Assembly: GCA_964450685.1 (NCBI GenBank)
Contig: CAYVDN010000003.1
Location: 46,116 to 110,115 of the forward strand
DNA from: JBAOHV01 sp964450685
GTDB lineage: Bacteria; Actinomycetota; Acidimicrobiia; Acidimicrobiales; Microtrichaceae
Direction: 5' to 3'
DNA: 64,000 nt
The position numbers and the translations under genes were made by a program. Positions 47,821-54,736 of this stretch are shown one piece after another; position 1 is the stretch's first letter, and every line of letters starts with the position of its first letter. The notes under the pieces are model-generated. The model saw nothing but the letters and a program-made list of their open reading frames with translations, did no database searches and was not told the origin of the DNA.

Positions 47821-48135
47821 CTACTCCCACTCGACCGGCAGCGCCATCTGCGGGTCGATCTCGAAGGCGGCGGCGATGTTGTGGTGGCCGTCCTGGATGG
47901 CGTGCTCGCCGTGGCGGCCCTGTCGCCGGAGCTTGACGGGGTGCGTGGCGCCCTCGGCGGCGATGGACTTCACCATGTCCACAGGGGTCTGGCCGAGCTT
48001 GACCCGCCACATGTCGGGGGCGCCTGCGTACTGCGACTCGTCCTGCTCCAGCGACGCCGTGTGCCGCAGCTGGGCGGCCGTCATCGTGGGCGGCAGGGCG
48101 TCGGGGAATTGACGCTGGCTGAGGTTGTTGATCAT
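47821..48135 (-). CDS. ParB/sulfiredoxin-like domain protein (DGHHN), family member 2
   Basis: A 104-aa protein with ATGA overlap. N-terminus MINNLSQRQFPDALPPTMTA, then AAQLRHTAS; C-terminal ParB fold with THPVKLRR, IQDGHHNIAAAFEID (Asp at 82) and a LPVEW strand. The Arg of DGHHR is Asn, so the catalytic or binding site differs from the other members. It is the only non-structural-looking gene inside the hub operon, between the NlpC and LysM genes. It is probably made late and could be packaged. Confidence 0.7.
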   Translation of the reverse strand: MINNLSQRQFPDALPPTMTAAQLRHTASLEQDESQYAGAPDMWRVKLGQTPVDMVKSIAAEGATHPVKLRRQGRHGEHAIQDGHHNIAAAFEIDPQMALPVEWE

Positions 48136-49694
48136 CGCCCGCCTCCGATCCCCTGCGCACCGGCCAGGGCGGGCCGGAGGAGGTAGTTGAAGCTGGACGC
48201 CACCGAGGTGGCCGACTTGTCGAACTCCCCTGCCTGGGGCGATACCGACTTGCCCCGAGCCTCGATGGTGCGGATCCGGCCGGGGCTGACCGACACCACC
48301 ATAGCGATATGCCCATCACCGCCGGAGCGCCGGAACAGCAGGTCGCCGGGCTTGGCCAGCAGCGTGAGGCGGTCAGCGACTCCCGAGGTGCTCTGCCAGG
48401 TCAGCACCTTCTGGACCGTCGTCCACCCCGAGCTGTTCCAGAAGTCGAGCATGGTGGCCGTGGTCGGGTAGGTGGACTTCCCGAAGATGCCCTGGGCGCC
48501 GATCGTCTGGAACGCCTTCCAGATGAAGCTGGAGCAGTCCCAATACCACGGCGTGGGCTTCCCCGCCCCGTGCTGGGTCCGGCGCCCCTGGTCGTAGCGA
48601 GGGCCACCCGACTGAGCGAAGAGCTGCTGGGCTGCCATCAGGGCGTTGGAGGCGATGGTGTTGTTCACCGGGGTCGTCATCTGGAGCGTGTTGGCCACGC
48701 CGCCGGACGAGGTACTGGACGCCGAGCCGTTCCACCAGGGAGTCGCCTGGCTCACGCTCGTGTTCACGGCCGACGCCAGTAGGCTTGCCGCCGAGCCGCT
48801 GCTCCGGAAGGCCCGTACGGCCTCCTCGACGGAGCGGGTGTTGGCCAGGCCATCGCCGAGCGTGGTGTCGTAGGGGATCAGCGCCTGGTAGGCGGCGATC
48901 TGCTGGCGAGCGTCGAGCCCGAACGGCTCCCGGAGCGGGCCGAAGTAGTTGATGACCAGGGTGATGTCCATCTCCACCCGGACCGGCACCATGTCGTGCA
49001 GGAACTTGGTGAAGCGCACCTGGCTGTTCGTCGGCTTGCCCTGGACCGTGAGGTCCTTGCTGAACACGACAGTGACATCCTCCGGGTTCACCATCATGAC
49101 GCCGTTGTCGGGGACGGTGTTGGGGGTGCCGCCGGGCGGGACGTTGCGGAGCACGGCGTCGAAGAAGGCCATGTCGTGGAGCACGCCGAGCTTAGGCCAG
49201 TCGGCCTTGGACGACCACGGCCCCTTGGCGGTGGCCTCCACCTGGCGGTCGAAGATCAGCGTGAAGCTGAACTCGATGATCGAGGGCGGCGCCACGAGGT
49301 TGCCGCTCTGGAAGACCGTGTTGAAGGGGTCGATCGCCGCCTGCTCCAGGTAGCTGGCGTACTGGCGGGTGATCTTCTCCGGGTTGTACATGAACCGGAG
49401 GGACATGTCGCTGAGGGGGTTGGCGGGGTTGCGGGCCGCCCGGCGGATGAAGCCCCGCTGGATCGGCTGGCGGTCACCGGGCAGCAGGCTGCCCCCGGTG
49501 CTCGTCTCGAACGGCAGGTTGGCCCGGCCGAACTGCTCGATGAAGGTGGCCACCTCCTGCTGCTGGCGGTGGCGGGAGGACACACTCACCGTCGGTGAGC
49601 TGGCCCCCACCATCCCGCCGACGGTGCCGAACGAGGACAGCCCGACCGGGCTGCTCGACACCCCCGAGGGGACGTAGCGGTTCATCACCCTCAT
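48132..49694 (-). CDS. Tail hub protein with NlpC/P60 peptidase domain
   Basis: A 520-aa protein from ATG 49694 (ATGA overlap). The N-terminal 300 residues are a structural domain (LSDMSLRFMYNPEKITRQ, FGPLREPFGLDARQQ) resembling tail-tube-adjacent proteins. The C-terminus is an NlpC/P60 fold: WYWDCSSFIWKAF with Cys 387, and GGDGHIAMVVS with His 462. It would cut peptide stems of peptidoglycan during entry. A Ser/Thr linker (about 320-350) separates the parts. Confidence 0.8.
   Translation of the reverse strand: MRVMNRYVPSGVSSSPVGLSSFGTVGGMVGASSPTVSVSSRHRQQQEVATFIEQFGRANLPFETSTGGSLLPGDRQPIQRGFIRRAARNPANPLSDMSLRFMYNPEKITRQYASYLEQAAIDPFNTVFQSGNLVAPPSIIEFSFTLIFDRQVEATAKGPWSSKADWPKLGVLHDMAFFDAVLRNVPPGGTPNTVPDNGVMMVNPEDVTVVFSKDLTVQGKPTNSQVRFTKFLHDMVPVRVEMDITLVINYFGPLREPFGLDARQQIAAYQALIPYDTTLGDGLANTRSVEEAVRAFRSSGSAASLLASAVNTSVSQATPWWNGSASSTSSGGVANTLQMTTPVNNTIASNALMAAQQLFAQSGGPRYDQGRRTQHGAGKPTPWYWDCSSFIWKAFQTIGAQGIFGKSTYPTTATMLDFWNSSGWTTVQKVLTWQSTSGVADRLTLLAKPGDLLFRRSGGDGHIAMVVSVSPGRIRTIEARGKSVSPQAGEFDKSATSVASSFNYLLRPALAGAQGIGGGR
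48300..48311. promoter_or_regulatory. CATA-GCGA-TATG operator-like site, intragenic
   Basis: A perfect-arm site inside the NlpC-domain gene, near the catalytic-His codons. The same GCGA spacer occurs at 57504-57515. Confidence 0.35.
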
Positions 49695-52600
49695 GCGTGC
49701 CTCGCAACAACGTCGGCCAGGTCCTGCTCGACCTGGGTGGCCAACACCCTACTCACCTCTCGGAGGTCGCCCTGGCTGGCGTTGCCGGACACGGAAACCT
49801 TCAGCTCGATAGGGATATGGACCTCGATCTTCTTCCCGCCGGGAGCCATGTCCGGGGAGTCGTACCCCTTCGGGTAGTTCGGCAGGATGTAGGCGTCCGT
49901 CAGCGACTTCAGCCGGTCCGGCTTGTTGAGCGGCACGGTGACCTCGGGTCCTTCACCGACACCGATGATCTGGGGGCCGTTGAAGTGTGTCCCTCCCATC
50001 TCGTACCAGTGCGGGCTCTGGCGCTGCCAGAAGTCCCAGGCGCCCTTGGGCGTCTTGTACCGGCTTTCGATGTACCTCAGGCCCGCCTCGATCTGGAGCG
50101 CCGGGTCGCTGGTCTTGGCGATGCCGGTGCCCTTCCACGTCGAGTCGAGGAACTGGAAGAGGCCATAGGCCGTCGAGGAGGGGTTCTGGGCCGTGGGGTT
50201 CCAGCCCGACTCGTGGCTGACGAGCTGGTCGAGGTCGTTCCAGTACTGGCCCCAGCCCCGGCTCTGGAGCTTGGAGAGGGCGATCTGCTTCGCCGTGCCT
50301 GCGGAGCCGCCGCCGAAGTTCGTCCCTACAGTGACACCCCCGGACAGCACGCCCGAGAGAGCACTCCCCCCGCCCATGATGTTGGACAGGCCGCCGCTCT
50401 TGGTCGGCTCCTTCCAGAGGCCCTTGGCGCCACCATTGGCGGTGGACTCGACGCCGGAGCCCCCAGCGCCGAAGTCGCCCGTGAAGGGGTTGAACTTTTC
50501 GAGCCCCGGGAACTGCGAGCTGAGCAGCGAGAACAGCCCCTTGCCCAGCGTGCCGATGGGGTTGAACTCCTGGATCTTGTTGAAGAGCGGGCCGAAGTCG
50601 CCGCCGACCAAGGCGGTGATGGCCGACATCCACTCGGCGCCAGACTGCACGGCGTCCACCGCACCGCCGACGGCGGACACGACCCGGCCGCCCGTGGCGT
50701 TCCAGGCGTCCGAGGCCCAGCCCGAGGCCGTGTCCCAGGCATCGCTGGCGGCATCCTCCACGAAGTCCGGTACCAAGGGGATGTCACCGATGCCGCCCGA
50801 CCGCTGGCCCTTGCTGCCGAACACGCCGACGGTGCCGGGCATGCCGACGTGCCACTTCTCGCCGTGGTGGGCGGCCGATTCGAGCCCGTAGCGATGAGCG
50901 TTCTTGGCGATCCAGTCGTACTGGCTGGCCGGGCCGAGGTCGGCCGCCACGCCCTGGCTGTGGGTCGAGTGGCCGGTGGGGGCGAGGTTGCCGACACCCC
51001 GGCGCCGCAGGCGCTCCTGCGTGCCACCGTCACGGTGCCCAGAGACCACCCGGATCTGCGGGTTGTCCCGCATCATGGCGCCGACCCGCTGCTGCATCGA
51101 CGGCGTGAGGTGTGACATACCACTGCCGTTGGGGCCGTAGTCGCCGCCGCCTCCCCGAGCGTCACCCATCATCGGCAGGCCGCCGCCCGTGCCCACGTAG
51201 CCTGGGTCGCCGCCGAGGCTGAAGCCCGCCGCCGAGATGCCGCTGATGGCCTGTACCCCGGCACCGACTACCTTCGGCCCAGCGCCCGTGAGCAGCTTGT
51301 AGAGCATGTCGGCGATGGACGTGGGGATCTTGTCCATGGCCTGGCCGAGCGGCCCGGCGAGCTGGCCCAGCATCGAGTCCAGGGTCTGGCTCAGGAAGGT
51401 CTGGAAGCCTGCGTCGGTGCGCTCCCGGGTGGCGTAGTGCTTGAACATCGAGCCGCCGCCGAGGGCGCTCTCTGAGGACGCCAGCGTGAAGTCTCGCCGA
51501 GCCTGGTTGCTGAGTCCCCGCAGGCGCTCCATGGCGATGTTGTTGTTCCCCGGGCCAGCGCTGCCGCCGGAGGGGGCGCCGAACATCGTGTCGAAGTCCA
51601 CGGTGCCCTGGGAGCTGCCCGAGTAGGCCGCCTTCGTCATGGCGTACTGCCAGAAGGCGTCCTGCATGTACTCCTCGACCTGATTGGTCCGGAACCATGC
51701 GTCGATGTTGGAGCCCGGGAAGTGCTGGGTCTCCAGCTCCTCCTTGGTGAACGCCTTCCCCCGCTTCTCGCCGGGCCGCTGGCCCTCGAAGAACCGCAAG
51801 ATGCCCTCGGCCCACTGCTGGAGTGTCTTCGTGCCACCGCCAGCGCTCTGCATCGAGAAGGCGCCGCCGGAAAGCATGACCTGCCGCTGGACGCCCTTGC
51901 TCATCTGGCTGCCCAGACCCATGACGATGTTCGGTGCCGAGACCGAGGGGTTCATCATCTGGAACTGGCGGGCAGCGCCGAAGAAGCCGCCGGAGCGGCC
52001 GGAGGTGTCATCGAACGTGAAGCCCATGCGGGACGCCTGGTCGGTGGCGCCGAGGATGTCCTTCATCGAGCCCCGGATGGGGATGGACTCACTCAGGATG
52101 CCGATCAGCTGCTCGATGCGGTCCTGGCTCTTGACGCCCATGCGGTTGGCCGTCGGACCGAGGTACTCACTCATCGTGAGCGCAGCGTCTCGGTTCTCCT
52201 CCACCCGGTTGTAGGCCAGCTGGATGGGCTTCATCAGCAGGCTGGTGATGCCCTCGGCGAGGGCGCCGAAGCCAGTGGCCGACGAGCTGCTGAGGCCCGA
52301 CATGAGGCCGCCCAGCCCGCTGTCGCCGACGGCTGACATGGAGCGCCCGCCCATGTTCCCGCCGAAGCCGGAGCCTCCCCCGGAGCCACCAGCGCCCCCG
52401 CTGTTGCCGTAGAAGGAAGCCCCGGCCGGTGGGGTCGGGGGCGTACCCCCGCCACCGCCACCGTAGCCGCCACCGGCCACCGCAGGGACGTTGGGCGTGG
52501 CGGGGGATACCGGCGTGTTCGGGAAGCCGACGGAGCCTCCACCGCCGCCTGCGCCGCCTCCGGCGCTGGCCTTGGCCCGCAGGCTCTGCCAGACGGTCTG

Positions 52601-52888
52601 GGCTCCCCCGCCAGCGCCCGTACCGCCCGCCGTCATCCCGCCACGGAGCCGGGTGACCTGATCGTAGAGCGTCGAGAAGAACGACTTGGAGGACGGGTCC
52701 GAGGCTGCCCCGGCCAGCTCCTTGCGGAGGGCCGAGATGGCCTTGGTGATCTCGGCGATCTCCTTGATGGAGTCCTTCAGGCCGGGGGTCTCGAACTTCG
52801 ACGTGACGGCCGTGGTGTAGCCACGGGCCGCCGAGGGGTCGGCAGCACCCTTGCCCGAGAGGATGGAGGGCTCAGCGTTTTCGGGCAT
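49691..52888 (-). CDS. Tape measure protein with M15 peptidase and SLT transglycosylase domains
   Basis: A 1065-aa protein. Gly-rich and helical tape regions occupy the first 590 residues. Around 605-685 is a VanY/M15 D,D-carboxypeptidase core: RVVSGHRDGGTQERL, GHSTHSQGVAADLG and GEKWHVGMPG, with zinc ligands His/Asp/His. At 873-965 is an SLT transglycosylase: LVSHESGWNPTAQNP (Glu about 893), AYGLFQFLDSTW. It sets tail length and opens peptidoglycan on injection. It follows the frameshifted chaperone, as in other tailed phages. Confidence 0.85.
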   Translation of the reverse strand: MPENAEPSILSGKGAADPSAARGYTTAVTSKFETPGLKDSIKEIAEITKAISALRKELAGAASDPSSKSFFSTLYDQVTRLRGGMTAGGTGAGGGAQTVWQSLRAKASAGGGAGGGGGSVGFPNTPVSPATPNVPAVAGGGYGGGGGGTPPTPPAGASFYGNSGGAGGSGGGSGFGGNMGGRSMSAVGDSGLGGLMSGLSSSSATGFGALAEGITSLLMKPIQLAYNRVEENRDAALTMSEYLGPTANRMGVKSQDRIEQLIGILSESIPIRGSMKDILGATDQASRMGFTFDDTSGRSGGFFGAARQFQMMNPSVSAPNIVMGLGSQMSKGVQRQVMLSGGAFSMQSAGGGTKTLQQWAEGILRFFEGQRPGEKRGKAFTKEELETQHFPGSNIDAWFRTNQVEEYMQDAFWQYAMTKAAYSGSSQGTVDFDTMFGAPSGGSAGPGNNNIAMERLRGLSNQARRDFTLASSESALGGGSMFKHYATRERTDAGFQTFLSQTLDSMLGQLAGPLGQAMDKIPTSIADMLYKLLTGAGPKVVGAGVQAISGISAAGFSLGGDPGYVGTGGGLPMMGDARGGGGDYGPNGSGMSHLTPSMQQRVGAMMRDNPQIRVVSGHRDGGTQERLRRRGVGNLAPTGHSTHSQGVAADLGPASQYDWIAKNAHRYGLESAAHHGEKWHVGMPGTVGVFGSKGQRSGGIGDIPLVPDFVEDAASDAWDTASGWASDAWNATGGRVVSAVGGAVDAVQSGAEWMSAITALVGGDFGPLFNKIQEFNPIGTLGKGLFSLLSSQFPGLEKFNPFTGDFGAGGSGVESTANGGAKGLWKEPTKSGGLSNIMGGGSALSGVLSGGVTVGTNFGGGSAGTAKQIALSKLQSRGWGQYWNDLDQLVSHESGWNPTAQNPSSTAYGLFQFLDSTWKGTGIAKTSDPALQIEAGLRYIESRYKTPKGAWDFWQRQSPHWYEMGGTHFNGPQIIGVGEGPEVTVPLNKPDRLKSLTDAYILPNYPKGYDSPDMAPGGKKIEVHIPIELKVSVSGNASQGDLREVSRVLATQVEQDLADVVARHA
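49808..49819. promoter_or_regulatory. GATA-GGGA-TATG operator-like site, intragenic
   Basis: Member of the dispersed family, in the 3' part of the tape measure gene, 130 bases before the start of the NlpC gene. Confidence 0.35.
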
Positions 52889-53030
52889 TGGCCAGTGTCT
52901 CCATTCTCCACGTCAGGAACTCGATCCAGTACCGGCGCTCCCTCCTGGCCATCTTCTTGACGGTGGTGAGGTCCCACCCAGGGAACCCCATCGTGATGTC
53001 GGTCAGCTCACTGAAGAGCTGGCCTAGGTC
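52872..53030 (-). CDS. Tail assembly chaperone extension reached by +1 frameshift
   Basis: An open frame of 52 codons that has no usable start in its first part. Text: DLGQLFSELTDITMGFPGWD, LTTVKKMARRERRYWIEFLT, then WRMETLANARKR. At 53034-53029 the upstream gene reads CGT-CCC-TGA; slipping +1 on CCC-T continues as GAC-CTA in this frame, giving a 396-aa fusion. CCC-TGA is a known +1 shift site (Listeria phage PSA). It ends 17 bases inside the tape measure gene. An internal ATG could give a 39-aa product instead. Confidence 0.75.
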   Translation of the reverse strand, partial: DLGQLFSELTDITMGFPGWDLTTVKKMARRERRYWIEFLTWRMETLANARKR

Positions 53031-54063
53031 AGGGACGAAACAACTCCTGGAGCGCCAGCATGAAGCGGTTGTGGAACCCGCACACGCACTCGATGGTGAG
53101 GGACATGTCGATCTTGGGCTGGCGGCTGGCGATCACCTCCAGCAGCGCCTGACGGTCCCGGATGGACAGGCTGCGGACGAAGCCGTCGGGGTCCTGCGGC
53201 GGCAGGCCGTTGACGGCGATGATCGAGCGCACGAGGGCGGCGCTGGTCATCTCAGCCGAGGTGGTGGTCTCGGTGGACTCCTTGAGCAGCTGGGCCTCAT
53301 CGGCCGAGGTGACGAGGCGGTAGGTGATCCGGCCCTTGCTCGTCGGGAAGTCATAGGCCGGGAGGTAGTCACCCTCGGGCAGCTCGACCGGGAAGTCGGT
53401 CGGGATGTGGAGGGTGGTCTCGATCTCCCGGCCGCACCGTGCGTTCTGGCACAGGTACTTGATATCCCTATCAGGGCCGAAGGTGGCGGTGACCACCTTG
53501 AGGTACACCATCATGTCCTCGCCCGGCAGGAGCGTGCCCGTGAGGAGCTTCGCCTGCTCGAACGTGAGCTGGTTGAAGTCGATGTCGCCCATGCGGGCGA
53601 TGCCCAGGGCCACCACACCGTCGAACCACTCGGCCGGGGTGCGCAGCTTGGCCAGCGCTTCCTCGTCCTCGCCGTTCAGCTCCCGGACGTAGCCCTCGGT
53701 GAGGAACACCCGCCGGGACTGGTCGTAGATGCCCCGGGGGAGCTTGATGCTCAGGTCCGGGGCCGACGGCATCCGGGGCTCGTCGGAGACGGGCACCTGA
53801 TTGGCCGACACGGGCGCCTCGGCGAGGGTCTGGGCCTCGAAGGGGTCCGGAACGTACGGCTGGAGATCCGGCGCTGCCGGGGGCTGGGGAAGCGCCGACG
53901 GCGGCCCGAGGGCCTCCCAGGTGGGGCGAGTCGCAGCCGGGGCCGACGGAGCGGCGGGAGGCGTCTCGGCACCCATCTGGGAGGTCTGGTCGAACATCCG
54001 GAACACCTCCTGCGGAGAGGTGGCGGGGCCGGTGTACGGCGGCGGCGAGGCGGTGTCAGACAT
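53029..54063 (-). CDS. Tail assembly chaperone-like protein, zero-frame product
   Basis: A 344-aa protein from ATG 54063 (MSDTASPPPYTGPA), with AGGAG upstream. Residues 10-100 are Pro-rich. The folded part contains LTFEQAKLLTGTLLPGEDMM, a CQNARCGREI pair and, near the end, IECVCGFHNRFML, probably a zinc site, then LFRP and TGA. It sits between the tube and tape measure genes, the classic position of the tail chaperones, and its 3' end carries the CCC-TGA shift site. A GATA-TCCC-TATC site is in its middle. Confidence 0.75.
   Translation of the reverse strand: MSDTASPPPYTGPATSPQEVFRMFDQTSQMGAETPPAAPSAPAATRPTWEALGPPSALPQPPAAPDLQPYVPDPFEAQTLAEAPVSANQVPVSDEPRMPSAPDLSIKLPRGIYDQSRRVFLTEGYVRELNGEDEEALAKLRTPAEWFDGVVALGIARMGDIDFNQLTFEQAKLLTGTLLPGEDMMVYLKVVTATFGPDRDIKYLCQNARCGREIETTLHIPTDFPVELPEGDYLPAYDFPTSKGRITYRLVTSADEAQLLKESTETTTSAEMTSAALVRSIIAVNGLPPQDPDGFVRSLSIRDRQALLEVIASRQPKIDMSLTIECVCGFHNRFMLALQELFRP
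53461..53472. promoter_or_regulatory. GATA-TCCC-TATC operator-like site, intragenic
   Basis: A near-palindrome preceded by TT and followed by AGG, inside the chaperone gene. It interrupts a G/C-rich context, in codons for Asp-Arg-Asp-Ile where A/T-poor synonyms exist. Confidence 0.4.
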
Positions 54064-54108
54064 GGTGCTCCTAGGTAGTCGATCAGGGTGATACTAGGTC
54101 ACCCTGGA

Positions 54109-54723
54109 CTACGCCGCCAGGGCCACCGAGGAGCGCTTGTGGCGCAGGTTGACCACCTCGTCGTGGCCGAACAGCGCCTCGAAGCCCTCGTGGTGGACCG
54201 TCATCGAGTGGATGAGGACGGAGTTGTCCATGGCGTTGAGCGACCCGAAGGCCACCGAGCCCACCCAGGCGTTGTAGACGATCCAGCCCATGACGGCACC
54301 GGCCGTCGAGCCCCGGGCGCCGGAGGCGGCACCCTGGGTCACGGGGTGGTCCATGACCCGGATGATCATGTCGAAGCGGAACTCCTCGCCGAGCCCGATG
54401 TTGCCCTCGCCCCACTGGACGGAGAACATCTGGCGGGCCATGTTCCACATGCCGGGCTTCTGGTAGAAGACCCCGGCGGCCATGGAGAGCGGCGGGAAGT
54501 CGGTCTGGCCCGGCAGCTTGTGCGGGTTGGTGTTCCACCCGCCCTCACGGTACGGGACCATCTCGGTGGCCATCGACAGGCCATCGACCTGCGTGAAGCC
54601 CATGTTGGACACCTCACGCACGAGGTTGGGGTCCCGGTGGACCACCTGGACCTGGAACTTGAAGTTCCGCACCGGGTCGGACTTGATCCGAGTCCGGTCA
54701 TCGAGGAGAGAGATTTCGGCCAT
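54109..54723 (-). CDS. Tail tube protein (gp19-like)
   Basis: A 204-aa protein with AAGGAG before ATG 54723. The N-terminal DPVRNFKFQVQVVHRDPNLV and GFTQVDGLSMATEMVPYREG segments are typical of gp19-type tube proteins of myoviruses and injection systems, followed by a beta-rich core. It forms hexameric rings inside the sheath. It lies directly after the sheath gene. The 45 bases downstream contain GTGATACTAGG, a motif half-site, and nothing else clear. Confidence 0.9.
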   Translation of the reverse strand: MAEISLLDDRTRIKSDPVRNFKFQVQVVHRDPNLVREVSNMGFTQVDGLSMATEMVPYREGGWNTNPHKLPGQTDFPPLSMAAGVFYQKPGMWNMARQMFSVQWGEGNIGLGEEFRFDMIIRVMDHPVTQGAASGARGSTAGAVMGWIVYNAWVGSVAFGSLNAMDNSVLIHSMTVHHEGFEALFGHDEVVNLRHKRSSVALAA

Positions 54724-54736
54724 GTTGCTGGGCTCC

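Noticed and set aside
52916..53040. Independent small gene starting at the internal ATG (MGFPGWD...)
   Set aside because: Possible, but there is no SD before that ATG, and the frame stays open upstream exactly to the CCC-TGA shift site.
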